A DNA stretch of 64,000 bases, taken from positions 119,475 to 183,474 of the forward strand of contig AJFK01000464.1 of NCBI GenBank assembly GCA_000467715.1. Reading direction: 5' to 3'. The notes under the pieces are model-generated. The model was not told the origin of the DNA and searched no databases. It was given only the letters and a program-made list of their open reading frames with translations. A program made the translations under genes and the position numbers. Of this stretch, positions 22,487 through 34,445 are shown one piece after another (position 1 is the first letter of the stretch; each line of letters begins with the position of its first letter). Origin of the DNA: Hysterium pulicare CBS 123377. Its lineage: Eukaryota > Ascomycota > Dothideomycetes > Hysteriales > Hysteriaceae.

Positions 22487-25162
22487 AGCTCGTCATCCAC
22501 AGAGAGAATGACTCATATGAACGTCGACTTGGTATATGCATTCTTCACCTTTCACGTAGAAACCATTGCTACGGGGTTTATTCCTCAGAATATTCAATGT
22601 TACTCTAGAAAATCTGATGAACCTTGGAAGTGAGTAGTTGACTTTGAAGAAGAGAAGGATGTCGATTCAGGGGGACGTGAGGGGTACATACGAGGCTAGA
22701 ATAACCGAGGCACGCCAAGCTACTCCTAACAAATTCTATCATCACATCTCTTCAACATCACATGGCTTCGAAGTCTATATAACTCTCCTAAATCAAGCAT
22801 GTCTTTGAGTATTATTGAGTCAGCAGAATGCTCGTTGACCGGATAGGCACCCGCAAAGATGCTCCTACCAACCCTAAGCACCATCCCAGTGCGTCCTTTT
22901 CAAAAGTCTTCAACTTCACGATAATCAATCTTACTAAAAGCAGTAAACCAAACTTCGATATTGTTCTTACAAAGTCAATGAGAGCATAGGTTGAAGACAA
23001 CAACTAGCCTCATCTCTTAGTGGATTTGCTCTAATAAGCGACAGTCAACCTGAGCTTGGATAGGTCTCATATTTTTAGATTCGAGAAGACGAGGGTCATT
23101 CTTTTACGATGACGCGAAGAAGCACGAGCTACTGAGAGACCAGGAGCCGTATTGGTACTTGGTTGCAATTGGGTAAATTGCGGGCGGACGATGATTTGGT
23201 CGCTATTCTATCTTATCAAAGTCTCTCCACGGAAAAAAACATGACCCTACTAAAACCCTAAGTAAGGGTCACCTTCAAGCTGAACCGATTTCTTGATATT
23301 TCGTAAAGTACCTCAAATCATTCAATGTTTCTCAAGTTATCTCAATCTTACATACGGGTGGGACAGTCAAAATACCACAGAAGTCCGTAAGCACCTCAGG
23401 GGTGACATGTCTGCGTCAGATATGCAGATCTTGGCTGCGGCCATGGGAGCGCTTTCTTGGCATCCAAGATCCCGACCACGGACAGGACTAGAGAGTAGGC
23501 GGCGCGGGAGGAGCGTTTTGTAGATTGCTTCCACGAAGTTGCCTGTGGCGTCAGAGAGTTAAGCATCAGCAGCCATCACGAAAGGTTAGTGAAGCTGTGC
23601 AGGGGTTGCAAGTGACTCTCGTTGAGGTCGGCTAGTTGGTGTACGTACTTTACTGGTAGGGATTGCTTCGGATGCTGTACTCTAGACTGTTCTGCTGCAG
23701 CTCGCAAGAGGCCGCCGTGGACGATGCATGACAGACGTTCCTCCTCGTAGGGGGACGCTAAGGGGAGTTAGTGCCGAATCCATTGCTGGATACAGGCGTG
23801 TGCATAGGGCCTCTCAGCAACCGCGATACCGTCCACGAGCCTTCAACAACGCCCCGAGAATGCACGGAGTTTTGGCTCGGCCGTTAGAGGAGCTGTGGCG
23901 GGGTGTAGATTGCTGCCAATCTTGGATACATAGGGCGGAGCGGCCAACCGCCGAACCTTGACGAGTGATCGCATGCGTCACGCTGTGGGGAATTTGCAGT
24001 TAATCAGCCGGAGAATGTCGCTGGCAGCATAGGTATTGCATAGGGCGAAGATCGAGTGGGCGTGGACGCGTGGATGCAGGCCCATGATGAGCGCTGCACA
24101 GCGCCGCCATTTTGCTTCTTCAAAGAGGCCGTAAACTTGGCATCGCGCTAAATTACGGGATTACCGCCAAAACTCAGCAGGAGGATTGGGCTGGTGACTG
24201 GCCGGTACCTGAAGGAGTGAATCCGTGCTCCTAATATGCAGATGACGGCAACCTCACCCATGCCAGAGGATGGCTATTTCCACATCGAAAGTGCGGATGC
24301 AATAGCCGCTCACTAACATCAGGCAAGTTGTTGTTTTGGGTAGGTCTCCCGACTTTGAGTGAGTGAGGTTGCTGCCAAGCGTCGGCCATTGTGACCCGCC
24401 AGCCGTATGCACAGTACCACAAACCCCCCATCAGCATGTCGGTGAGCATGGCACCTCTTCGCAAGTCCGGCGTCGTTGCTGCGATAGTCTAGCGTGTCCC
24501 GAAGACTTGGGCGCATGTTCTTCTATTGGGCTTTAGCATCGCCACGCTGCGATCTGCTGCATACCACGGTCGGTTATGCAGCTTTAAGGTGGACCTTTTG
24601 CAGCATAGACGCGCAGTTCAGGTGCTTCCTCGCGTCTAACGGCGTCTAAACAGGTCAGTCATAGCGTGGGGCATATGCAGTCAGCTTCACCCGGCCCGAC
24701 GACGGGGGTAAACGGGTAAAAGATCATTGCATCCCAACCGGCTTGCCGCCAGCCAACTGCTGCCATAAACGCCTCCTAGCTCGTGGCGTTCCGCAGATAT
24801 CGAAACTATTCCCTGGTCATGTTGTTTTGGATCGCACACCGGTACAGCCAGGGGTGTTGAATGGATATGATTCGCTCTTCTATACGGTATGTCGTTGCCG
24901 TTGCCCAAATGTTCGGGGAAAAAAGAATATCAGGATCAAGGCATTTTCAGCAGATGAGGGATGACTTTCTAGCTCAAAAGAGGTATAAGTGGTTAGCCGT
25001 GGCAATAGACACACATTCTCTGATATCTTTCAACCCATCTTTTGCCGTCTCTCAAGAAGCATCCCATACTTCCAAGTCAACCTGTCGCAGTATCCTCACT
25101 CTGCAGCCAATCAGGTCTAAGCGATCTTCCCTTCCAACCAATCACGTATATTCACTACCAAA
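22487..25162. other. Long gene-free region upstream of the second PRDGG gene
   Basis: About 2.7 kb. The first part is AT-richer; about 23400-24950 is GC-richer, with several copies of CATAGGGC (about 23806, 23932, 24045). The final stretch from about 24775 aligns with DNA upstream of copy A. No exon chain or transposon domain is visible. It may be a long regulatory region, a non-coding transcript, or remnants. Confidence 0.5.
24945..24990 (+). promoter_or_regulatory. Core promoter with TATA-like box, conserved with the 17.07 kb copy
   Basis: TTTCAGCAGATG, then ATGACTTTCT, then AGGTATAAG, about 175 bp before ATG 25163. Motif order and spacing match the region before copy A. Confidence 0.6.
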
Positions 25163-25548
25163 ATGGTTCCTCACACCAGCTTTGCCTTGCCAGAGGCTCA
25201 AGAATACAAAAGTACGTAGTCCCGTCATAACTTTACGTCTTTAACGCGATACGTCCCCGGAAACAAGATAGTTGCTGACGAGTTTTATTGCCTCCAGAGC
25301 CCATCCTTCCCGTTGTCGACGCCGATGCATTACCCCCTATTCGAAATAGCTCATTCAGCTTCTATCCCAAGAGCTTGCATGATCCGTTAAACAATGTTCA
25401 AAATGTAATGCTAGGAAACAATGCGCTGCTTCTCCACCCGATGGTGAGGATGAACCGAAGTGATGAGCCACAACCCAGAGATGGAGGGGGTCAACGAAGG
25501 CCACAGAGGATAAACAACACTGCGGGATCAAAGTTCGGTGGGCAGTGA
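25163..25548 (+). CDS. Small PRDGG-family protein, copy B (99 aa)
   Basis: Exons 25163-25211 (49 nt) and 25298-25548 with a phase-1 intron, coding 99 residues. First-exon length, intron phase, LPEAQ and the RSDEPQPRDG block are shared with copy A. Here the block reads PRDGGGQRRPQR and is followed by a Gly/Asn-rich tail ending FGGQ. Residues 17-60 differ greatly from copy A, so the ends are conserved and the middle is free to vary. No signal peptide, membrane segment or known domain. A CAACCAATCAC element lies 18-28 bp before the ATG, and another such element precedes copy C at a similar distance. Confidence 0.7.
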
Positions 25549-26738
25549 TCTGTGAGGAATGCCATCATGGGATGTGGTGGACATAACCAAAGACAAGACC
25601 TTTCAATAAGTCTTTTCGGGTCGATCGAGCTAGCGAAAGCTGCTATGAAGACATGGAGATGGCGAAATCTTTGCACACATCAATACAAGATGATGCCTCA
25701 TGTTATATAGTATATACTTTTCACGCTGGATGGATTATGAGTGATCTTAATCATACTAGAATAAAAGTAAATTTAACCATCAAATCGACTCCTACGCCGA
25801 CTATGAATGTATGAATCACGATCTTGCTGAACTAAAGGATACCATCCTTACAAACAAGGCATCGCTTTATAAGTTTTTCACGTCATGCTTAATTTGCGCA
25901 GTCCAGAAAATTCGTTGGTGGGCACTGCACCCAACTTTCCAAGCTGAAACGGAGCAAGCGGCCTCCCAACTACAAACTAACAATTACCCCTTTCAACTCA
26001 CCGAAAGCACAGCCAAACAGCCTCTAAGCATGGCAGTGAAAAGATCATCTGCGACAAGCTTAACCAGAATCCTTCCAGTCCACCAGGCCACAAATTCAGC
26101 CTCAAGCACCTATATCCTCGGCCGATCTTCCGCGTACATAGTTACATCCCCGTCCCAGCTGAAGAACAAGTCACAGGCACCAATATGCCCTCTCCCCAAA
26201 GCCCCAAGCAGGCGATCGGATACAAGCGCACGTGCATCCAGTGAAAGGGTGCTTAAGCCGCTTCGACGTAAGAATAGGGCGCGAGCCTGCAAGGCATCCC
26301 CCCGGGCCAACCAATCACATCGACCCCTGACATCCGACGAGGCTGAAATGTAGTACCTAAGGCTGGCGAACATGGGTTTCTACAAAATTACAAAGGGTGC
26401 AATCGGGCAATAGTAGTTTTGCGAGTTTCGAGATCGGGCGAAATACTCTTCGTATCATGGTTCTCAAATGATCGGTTTCGTGGCAAGGGAGGGGGAGGAC
26501 AGGAGGCCGCTGGCGCGCGACCGCAGCAGTTGAGCAGGTTTGGGGGGAGGATAAATAGGTTTCTGTTTGCTCGTGGAGGACTTGGTTTTTCTTGTTATTC
26601 ATTCTTCTTTGCTTCTGTGAAGTTTGTAGAACGTCTGTTTACTTCGTGAACGGGTTCTGATCGGCCGATATTTCTAAGCATTTCAACCAATCACAGCATT
26701 GCACTTGTGTGCTCGCCAACCAATCACATTTCAGTACG
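25549..26738. other. Spacer between PRDGG copies B and C
   Basis: About 1.2 kb. It includes a 108-codon basic frame from ATG 26030 to 26353 that I do not recognise and do not call with confidence. An identical 15-mer (GCCAACCAATCACAT) occurs at 26306-26320 and again at 26715-26729, just before copy C. The 3' half is purine-rich around 26480-26520. Confidence 0.45.
26684..26729 (+). promoter_or_regulatory. Paired CAACCAATCAC (CCAAT) elements before copy C
   Basis: Two CAACCAATCAC copies, at about 26684 and 26717. The same 11-mer occurs at 26308 and, before copy B, at 25135. CCAAT is the core bound by the fungal HAP/CBC complex. Four copies of an extended 11-mer within 1.6 kb near two related genes suggest shared regulation. 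Confidence 0.5.
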
Positions 26739-27176
26739 ATGTTTTCCGACAATTTTGTTCGTGATAATATGGATGCGTATAAAGGTACTGTTTTCGACGT
26801 TTGTTTGAAGTGAATACAACATTAATAAACTACATCTCTAGCTCTTGCCTCGGTTGCAGTAAACAATTACGACCCAATCTTCCCTGCAACACCTCCGTTA
26901 GAGCCACAAGCTGGTAGATACGCCTCCCAATCACGAAACAACGTCGTAGTCTTTCGCCACAAGCGGAAGAGAACCGGTAATGAGGAGCATGACGACGAAG
27001 TCAGCTGTCCAAGAAATTGTGGGCGTAAGCAACGTATTACAGCTGGCAATAAGAACGATGATGGCGGGCACTGGGGACCAAGAGACGGTGGAAGAAGACC
27101 ACGTCATAAGCGGATGACTGGCGAGGAGGAAGATGACGATAAATCTGGAACTCCGAGAGATGGTGGACGACGTTAG
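26739..27176 (+). CDS. PRDGG-family protein, copy C, with repeated motif (126 aa)
   Basis: Exons 26739-26784 (46 nt) and 26842-27176 with a phase-1 intron, coding 126 residues. The exon junction (AYK|AL) lines up with EYK|KP of copy B, and SRNNVVVF (residues 46-53) with SRNNVALS of copy A. The C-terminal half has three imperfect units of about 24 residues. Each runs from basic (RHKR) through TGN/TGE and an acidic stretch to a P-R-(D/N)-(G/C)-G-R block, centred at residues 72, 95 and 120; the protein ends with the last PRDGGRR. No signal peptide, so the many dibasic sites are unlikely to be secretory-pathway cleavage sites. A low-complexity, charge-patterned protein; function unknown. It is convergent with the biotin ligase gene, 249 bp away. 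Confidence 0.65.
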
Positions 27177-27425
27177 AGAAGGGTAGTGCGTCTGGGTCAG
27201 TTGTTATATTATTGCAGAGGCGTTTGCTTGGGGAGGGGGAATTGGAGGACTAGTCATTCATTATTTAGGGGTGTTTTATAAGAGCGACGTTGCGTGGAGT
27301 TGTGGGAGTCTTGCCTTGTACTTTATATTAGATTAGATCCTTATCTCTTCATAACATCCAAACTCGAGCGGTTCCGTTTAACAATTGGTACACCTTCCAG
27401 ATTCCACCTTACCATAAGCAAACAT

Positions 27426-29713
27426 TTATACTTTCCGCCTAACCAACCCCTTGAAGAAATCAAAACTATTACTATCACTCTGCAGCTGCCAAACTTTCCC
27501 AGTCGGACGATTTTCCCAAGCCAACTCCTCGGCAAGGAGTAAGCCCCAATCTCTCGTAATACCTTTTATCCTTGCCCTACTCCCTTCATGCATCTCTAAC
27601 GTTACAATTTGATCCGTATGGAGCCAACAGTCGTAGTACTCACCCTCTAAATCTCTACTCCAACCATTCTTACGGAAGGAGCGGTAAAGAGACTCGAAGG
27701 AAGCAAGAATGGAAGCAAGAAGTCTTTCCATCTGAAATGGTTTCAGCCCTTCTCTTTTTGAAAGTGCATTGAGACTTGTCGTGGGCGCTGCATTGGCAAC
27801 ATTGATGCCTATGCCTGTGATGGCGGTGTAGCTCGAGCCCGAATAACTAGAGTTCACGAGAATCCCACCAATCTTCACGAAATCTTCTCTCTGCTTTCCG
27901 TTTCCACCGACGCTTGGGTTTAAAGCGTAGATATCATTCGGCCATTTTAGTCGAACGGGGAGTCTATCGTAGCCCGGCGCATAGGAATTAATACCTCGGA
28001 CAATGGCTAAGGCAGCGAGATATTGGATAAAAATTATGGGTGCTGATTGAGTGAGTTGGAATGGGTGATGTAAGACGGTGCTGAACATGAGTGCACCGGG
28101 AGGTGCAACCCAGACGTTGGAGCCGCGGCCTCGGCCTGCAACTTGTGTAGTTGCTGTCATGGTGAAGCCAGCGGGAAGGTGACGCATGAGGGTGGGATTT
28201 CTGTTTATATGGTGTTAGATGCCAATTATTGAAATAGAGTGCGATAGGAAGGACATTACTTTTCTAGCAGCGTATTGGTGCTGGTTACGACTTCGCCGTA
28301 GATGAGATATTTCCCGAACTCAGGATCTTCCGTGCCACATTTTGAATGGTAGTATTTGAGGTTTGCGTAGTAGGAGTCATGATGGAATGATGGGGTTTCG
28401 CGGGTCGATGGTAGCTCTTTCTCGTGTGCAACGATCTTCTTGATGACTCGGTCGTAATCCATTATTTTATCTCCCGTAGTACTCTCCTCATTTTCTGCTA
28501 TCTGATCCCTGATCTCTTTCACTTTCTTATCTTCCTCCTTTTCTGGCTCTTCCTTTCCAGTCACAACAGCAGGCAACATGGAGCCTACCGTCTCTACAGC
28601 CTTCTTTAAAGTCCCTACAGACCAAGTACCTCCAGCCTTCTCGAAACGAAACGTATCATTCTCGCCTTTGAGGTACTCTTCGCCATCAATCAAAGTGATG
28701 ACTTCGTGACACGCTGACATGAGCTCTGAGACATCTGATGCTTGATGAGCCGAGAGATGGAGGCGGGAGAGGGATGGTACCGCTTGTTCCTCTTCATTAA
28801 CTTTCAGCCCTAATTTCTGTAAGCAGAGCTTCAAAAACTGGACACGTGTGGCGTCTGTGGCTGTGATGGCATCAATGGCCGCAGCATAAGACTCCGGACC
28901 GTTGGCTCTGTTGAGATTGATAGGGGCAAATCTGGAGGCGGTAGTCAGCTATATTCCGGAAGAGGAACAATGTAAGGTTTTACTCTGGATGCGGCCCTGT
29001 AAGAATCACATTGCCCTCTCCAACTTTACGATAGATGACAGCTGCTGCTCCGTCTCCAGAATCAACGTTCAGATCCTCGGTAAAACTTGCCAGTGTCTGG
29101 ACGCCTCGACTCTCAAATTTCTTCGCATCTACGAAAACACCACCACCGTTATAGTACGATTTGAAAGTACCAGAAGAGATGGCTTGAGCATTCGGAAATG
29201 CTTCTTTGTTGATTTCCAAGTCAGCAGCACGAGCTCCAGCTTCGCTATGGTAAACGAATCCAGCAAAGGCCAATCCACGACAGATGCCAGGAAAGAAAGC
29301 AAGTTCTCGGTCACCCATGACCGCCATTTTCTTATCATTGACTTCGAACTCGCATCTTGAAGAGCCGTAATAGCCCCCTGCGCAAAACCCAAAATAAGAT
29401 CCGCCGCGGTTGACGTATTGAGTGATGCGGCGATTGCCTTCACCGTTGAGAGTTCGACAATAACCTAGGTCAGCACCTCCAGGAAATACTAGAAGTGCGC
29501 ATGTAGCAGACCAGGGTTCTTCGATAATGACATCCCCTGTGACTGGGATGACGGCGTAACTAGGCGAGAGAAGTCGACGGAGGGTGTAGAGGCAGTGTCG
29601 GACTGATTCGGTTGTGCTTCCGTTGCCTTGCGAACTTTATGAATATAGACCTAGAAATACTTTTCGAACATCTTACCGGAATATACCAGAACGTTCATGC
29701 GTTTACTCGCCAT
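27426..29713 (-). CDS. BPL1: Biotin-protein ligase (holocarboxylase synthetase)
   Basis: Four exons: 29713-29677, 29626-28984, 28931-28260, 28200-27426, coding 708 residues, as in fungal BPL1. The enzyme makes biotinyl-AMP and transfers biotin to acetyl-CoA carboxylase, pyruvate carboxylase and similar proteins. The N-terminal ~280 residues form a glutamine-amidotransferase-like domain (GGSYFGFCAGGYYGSSRCEF) typical of eukaryotic ligases. The catalytic domain follows with TSTNTLLEKNPTL, the biotin loop AGRGRGSNVW, RLPVRLKWPNDIYA and KIGGILVNSS, then ITGIGINVAN and a C-terminal cap domain. ATG 29713 starts a 37-nt exon leading into VLVYSGNGSTTESVRH, the usual N-terminus. A lysine-rich acidic linker lies before the catalytic domain. 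Confidence 0.95.
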
Positions 29714-30581
29714 GATTGTGATGATGTTGGAGTAAGCCGATTTTTCCCGAACTTCAGCCGAAGACTCAATCTCCACCTGAACTTCTTCGACGTGGTTTGA
29801 CTTGCAGCGGCGAAAAGACCTCGAAAGAAAGCTTGCTGAATATGTCGAATGATGAGAAGAAAGGAGCAGCGGTAGAGAAAGTTGATACAGACGATGAACC
29901 GGACGATTGGTAAGTGCAACTGCTGATGGCTCGGTTGTATCTGAGGAGAAACTGATGACGGTTTACATTAGGGATAAGAGAATCTTCAGCACAGGCTGCG
30001 CGGGTTCGTTCCAAGTGACTTCTGGATATGCAGGAGGTCTTCTGATATATAGACAGTCGAGAATGCAAAGATGACAGATTGTTACTACGACACGAAGGAC
30101 TGGAGAGCCTGTAAGAAGGAGGTGAGTCGGTTTAAAGTTCGGGAACCGAGGAGCAACCCAAAAGCTGCCGGCTATCGTCCAACGGTGATCATACAAAATA
30201 TTAAGATGACGAAGCTAATTAAATCGTACTATTCATAGATGGAGGACTTTCGTGAATGCTGGAAGAGGCAGGGCAATGATCAAAGAACGGATACGAAGAA
30301 TACATGATAATCTTTTAGTCATCGTCTGCACAACACTCAGATATTGTGTTGAATGGTAAGTACTCGATACATTGCTATCGAATTGTTCAGCCACTAAAGT
30401 GCGTTACAGAGCATGTACATTATGTATAAAAATGTATGACTATGGTATTCAATTTCCGGTACATGGTATACGTATATAGATTCATTAATTTGTCGTTGAG
30501 TAATAGCCTTATGATCAGGCTTTCAACCCCTAAGAAATGCCTGCCAATTCATCCTCACGCCGTAATTCAAATCATATGTCC
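29714..30581. other. Gene-free stretch
   Basis: About 0.87 kb between the biotin ligase start and the P450 3' end. The 30300-30530 part is AT-rich. No coding signal beyond chance frames. Confidence 0.5.
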
Positions 30582-32275
30582 CTAAACATTCCTGACCCGC
30601 GTCAATCTTACCATCAACGGGTGTTTCTCCCAAAGCGTGAACGAATCTTGCCGTGTCCAATTCTCACTTTCCGGGCACAGGGCCAGATCAAAATTCAACA
30701 ACACTTTGGCGATAATGATGCGCATCTCGTGATATGCCAAGCTATACATGATCGAGTCAGTATTTCATATCTATATTTGAACTAACTAGAACTTACTTCT
30801 TGCCCAAACAGTTACGCGGACCATACGAAAATGGCTGGAGCGCAGATAAGTTGTCCGAAGCGAAACGCTCGTCGCCGGTCCAGCGTTCTGGAATGAAGGA
30901 CTTCGGGTCTTTGAAATTCTTTGGGTCCAAGTACATGGCCAAGTTCTGAACGGTGATAGTAGTCTGTGGTTTACATGAGCGTGTCTTCACTCTGAGAGGG
31001 CATGAACAAAGACTTACTCCTCCCGGCACCCAGTTGCCACAGATGGGAGCACCTTCCTGTGGTACCATTCTTGGCATGCCAGCAGGGACAGGTGGATACA
31101 ATCGCAAAGCCTCCTCTAAACAGCCATGAAGGTACGGTAGTCGCTGGAGCCCTTCAATTGTAATATCATCATCGGTAGCAAAGGCTCCCCGGATTTCCTT
31201 AAGTAACTTCTTCATAGGTTCAGGATTCTTTAGAAGGTAGTAGGTAAGGCCGCTGAGCAAAGTTGCAGTGGTTTCGGTTCCGGCAATCATGAAAACGGAA
31301 GCGTTAGAATACATCTCTCCTCGAGTCATTCCCTTCCCTTCCTTCTGATTCAGCACTAGATTCCAGATATCCGGCTTGTCTGAACCACGCTCGAGTCGAC
31401 GATCTACGCGTTCCGAGGAGTATCCAAAATGTTCCATTCGTTTGTGTTGCATGGCATTGCCGAGGATCTTCTTTGCAACGGCATGCACTGCTGGCCAATG
31501 ACGAGTAATTCCAACTCTTGACATAGTTCGAATAGAAGCGAAGATTGTACTGACCCAAGGAACATATTCCGAGTTATTCAACATATACAGCGGCTCACCG
31601 AAGGTCAGGTCACCCATGATGTCAAACGTCGTGAAGTTGTACATTCTGACCATGTCAAAAGAACGATTCGGATCCTCCTCCAGGGTCTCATTCAATTTTT
31701 CCACAAGCAAACCGACGTATTTCTTGAACAATGGCTCTTGTTGTTTGAGAGCCTTGTCGGAAAAGGCATTCGAAAATATTCGGCGGACTCGAGCATGGCC
31801 AGCATCATCGGCATTGATGATAGAATCTACTCCATTTGCTGATTCGCCATAACGTACAGGGTGTTTGATTATATTCGGCTTCCCTCCTGCACGATGTCCA
31901 TGAACATCTTTCCATCCTTGTGGGTCGCTGACACTCAGTTCATCCGGCGCAGTACGTACGATGGAGCCATATTTTTCGTGCAATTCGCAATAGCGGTCAA
32001 CACCTTTCCCGCTGAATAGGGCTATGGCCTGAGGCCAGTTGGTTACTGCACGGAGCTTCGGTCCGGGATATTTGCTCAAGGGATGGAGGTAGAGTCTGTA
32101 AATGGCAGTCACGATGAAACGAACGGCGATCTAGACATACAAATCAGTGTCAATCTTATAGGAACAGACACGTTTTCTCACTAACCAATGCTGCGAAAGC
32201 AACGAACGCCCTGCCTACTGATATGTTTTGTAGGACATAGGAAGGTATGAGAAGCGGACTCGTGCTAGTAGACAT
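30582..32275 (-). CDS. Cytochrome P450 monooxygenase (CYP65-like)
   Basis: Four exons: 32275-32186, 32130-31018, 30963-30797, 30741-30582, coding 509 residues. The N-terminus supplies a membrane anchor (FVAFAALIAVRFIVTAIYRL, formed across intron 1) and YLHPLSKYPGP. The I-helix AGTETTATLLSGLTYYL, the K-helix EEALRLYPPVP and the heme loop FSYGPRNCLGKN (Cys at about 453) are all present, so the enzyme should be active. Similarity to trichothecene C-15 hydroxylase-type CYP65 sequences is by pattern only; the substrate is unknown. Intron 3 (54 nt) is a stop-free multiple of three, so the unspliced frame continues. The heme motif is split by the last intron. No biosynthetic core enzyme lies next to it. 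Confidence 0.93.
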
Positions 32276-33174
32276 TATAAGATTCTCTACACATAAATGG
32301 CAAATCTTCAAAGAATGGTTGTTGACTGATCAGTCCGAACTGCAGAGAACAGAAGGTTGCGTTTAAGTAGAGCGACGCCCCCTCCATGCGCTAAGCTGGT
32401 TCTCGTCCATGGTTAGTCCGGGCAGGGTAATCATTCTTTCGATCATTAGCCTGAAACATGTTGGCCATATGCGGCACAGGATGCGTGATTTCATAGTAGC
32501 GTCGACTCGGATGATGGATCTACTACGCTTCCGATGCAAACTTATAAAAATCGGGAGCCTGCAGAAGGCCCCCGAGAGCCGAGCGTAGATTCAAAGTGTG
32601 GTAGTATTGATCCATCGGTGGTTGAGGGGAACCTCGCCCAGTAGGGATATTTGGACAAATGAAATAGTGCGGCACAGGCATTCCCCTCCAACGTGGTCAA
32701 CGCTGGCATGTGAGGGATTCCACATTTGCATGCAAGGTTCCTTCGCATGTTCGGCCGAGGTCAGTTGGACCTTTTCGAGTCTTAGCCAAAGTTGGAGTGC
32801 AAGGGCTGTTGATAGTCGTCCTTGCAAGCAAACATATTGTGAGTACCATTGGGGGACCGTTTTTCGTCCGCTAGGAGAGTCGTGTGAGGATCGAATTCTT
32901 GCTGGATTGGGGCACAGTCGCAAGACTTTCACGGGACAAGATGAAAATCCCAAACGAATCCTTCTATACTTGGATTCAATGATATATCAATCGTGACGTC
33001 GAATTAGCCTTGGATGTGAGAAAGCAGTAAGCTCTCGTGTCAAAGAAATGAGCCAATCATCGAGCGCCAAGAAGACTGTGGCGTGCGCCACGGGATCTCG
33101 CGTACAAGTGCGTTTGATGCAGGAAACCTTCCAGATCCATCGCACCCATTTAACACGCACCACACCAACACGTC
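32276..33174. other. Divergent intergenic region (P450 / MGM101)
   Basis: About 0.9 kb holding both promoters. The open frames on either strand lack coding character. GC-rich middle, no repeat noticed. Confidence 0.5.
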
Positions 33175-34145
33175 ATGACGTCCATTCCGGCTCGACGAGG
33201 TTATGCACTCCTTCGCTCGGTTCGGTCTTCACGATCAGCTCCAGCAGCTTACCGGATATCGAGCCGTCCTTTTACCAGCAGTCCCTTCTCCGCGGCGTAC
33301 GTGAACAGCAACAACCGCTCCAACGCCTCAAAGCCTACGAGCAGCACTTCAACCAGTGACCCAAAACCTACGACGACCTCCTCAAGTACCGCCCAACGAA
33401 CAGTTCTCCCCTCAAATGTCCCCCAATCCGAACCACCACCACCCACCGCCCGCTCCGTAACCGTCAACCAGCAAAACTCCAACGCCCAAGCCTCACGCTC
33501 CTTGACCGATGGCCTTTCAGATATTCCCCCTAACGTCTCAGAAAGCAACCCCCACCACATCAACTGGACACAATCATACCATGGACTCGGTAGCCAGGCA
33601 TTCACCGACGACCAGGGCAAGATATTGACTGCACCAATTGAGCTAGACGATGTGGAAGTGAAGCCGGATGGGATAATATACTTACCAGAGATTAAATATA
33701 GAAGGATTTTGAATCGGGCGTTTGGGCCTGGAGGGTGGGGATTGGCGCCGAGAGGGGAGAGTATCGTGACGGGGAAGTTGGTTACGAGGGAGTATGGGCT
33801 TGTTGCTCAGGGGAGGTATGTGAAAAAGTATTTTACAAAAACGATACCAGCATGCTAATTCATGGTTTCATTAGACTCGTCTCTATAGCCCGCGGCGAGC
33901 AGCACTATTTCGACCCAGACGGGATCCCCACCGCTACCGAGGGCTGCAAATCGAACGCCTTGATGCGGTGTTGTAAAGATCTGGGGATTGGATCCGAGCT
34001 ATGGGATCCTAGATTCATAAGAAAGTTTAATTCAGAGTATACCAAGGAGATCTGGGTTGAACATGCCACGACGAAGAAGAAGAGGAAGATTGTGTTGAGG
34101 AAGGATGACGTTGTAAGATATCCGTTCAAGGAGACGAAGGTGTAA
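33175..34145 (+). CDS. MGM101: Mitochondrial genome maintenance protein Mgm101
   Basis: Exons 33175-33815 and 33875-34145 (phase-2 intron), coding 303 residues. Mgm101 is a Rad52-related single-strand annealing protein of mitochondrial nucleoids, needed to keep and repair mtDNA. The N-terminus ([20 protein letters not shown]) is an arginine-rich, acid-free presequence. A Ser/Thr/Pro-rich linker follows to about residue 110. The conserved core runs from [15 protein letters not shown] through [20 protein letters not shown] and, joined by splicing, [20 protein letters not shown], to [14 protein letters not shown] and the basic [13 protein letters not shown] end. Confidence 0.96.
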
Positions 34146-34445
34146 AGGTCGTTAAATGTTGTTGACATTGCATCCTCAAAAGATCGCTGTATTTCGGATA
34201 TATAACAGGATAGCTTGCGGAGTGGGAATTTTGAAAACTCCAAGGATACCTACTGTATAGATTGTATTATATTGTATTCATTTATCAAGATCGAGAAACT
34301 CTCGTGTAAAATATATTGTTCGTGAGAGTACCTCAATACTGTGCCGGCGAGGCGTCCATATCTAACTAATCGTCATAATGTATTCCCAGAATAATTCCCC
34401 ATAAAACTCCACAACCATAACAGATACAGATACGCCTTTGTTTCT

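Noticed and set aside
25811-26353. A 180-codon frame, or its 108-codon part from 26030
   Set aside because: Basic and low in complexity, with no matching exon structure to the PRDGG genes and an equally open frame on the other strand; kept only as a note.
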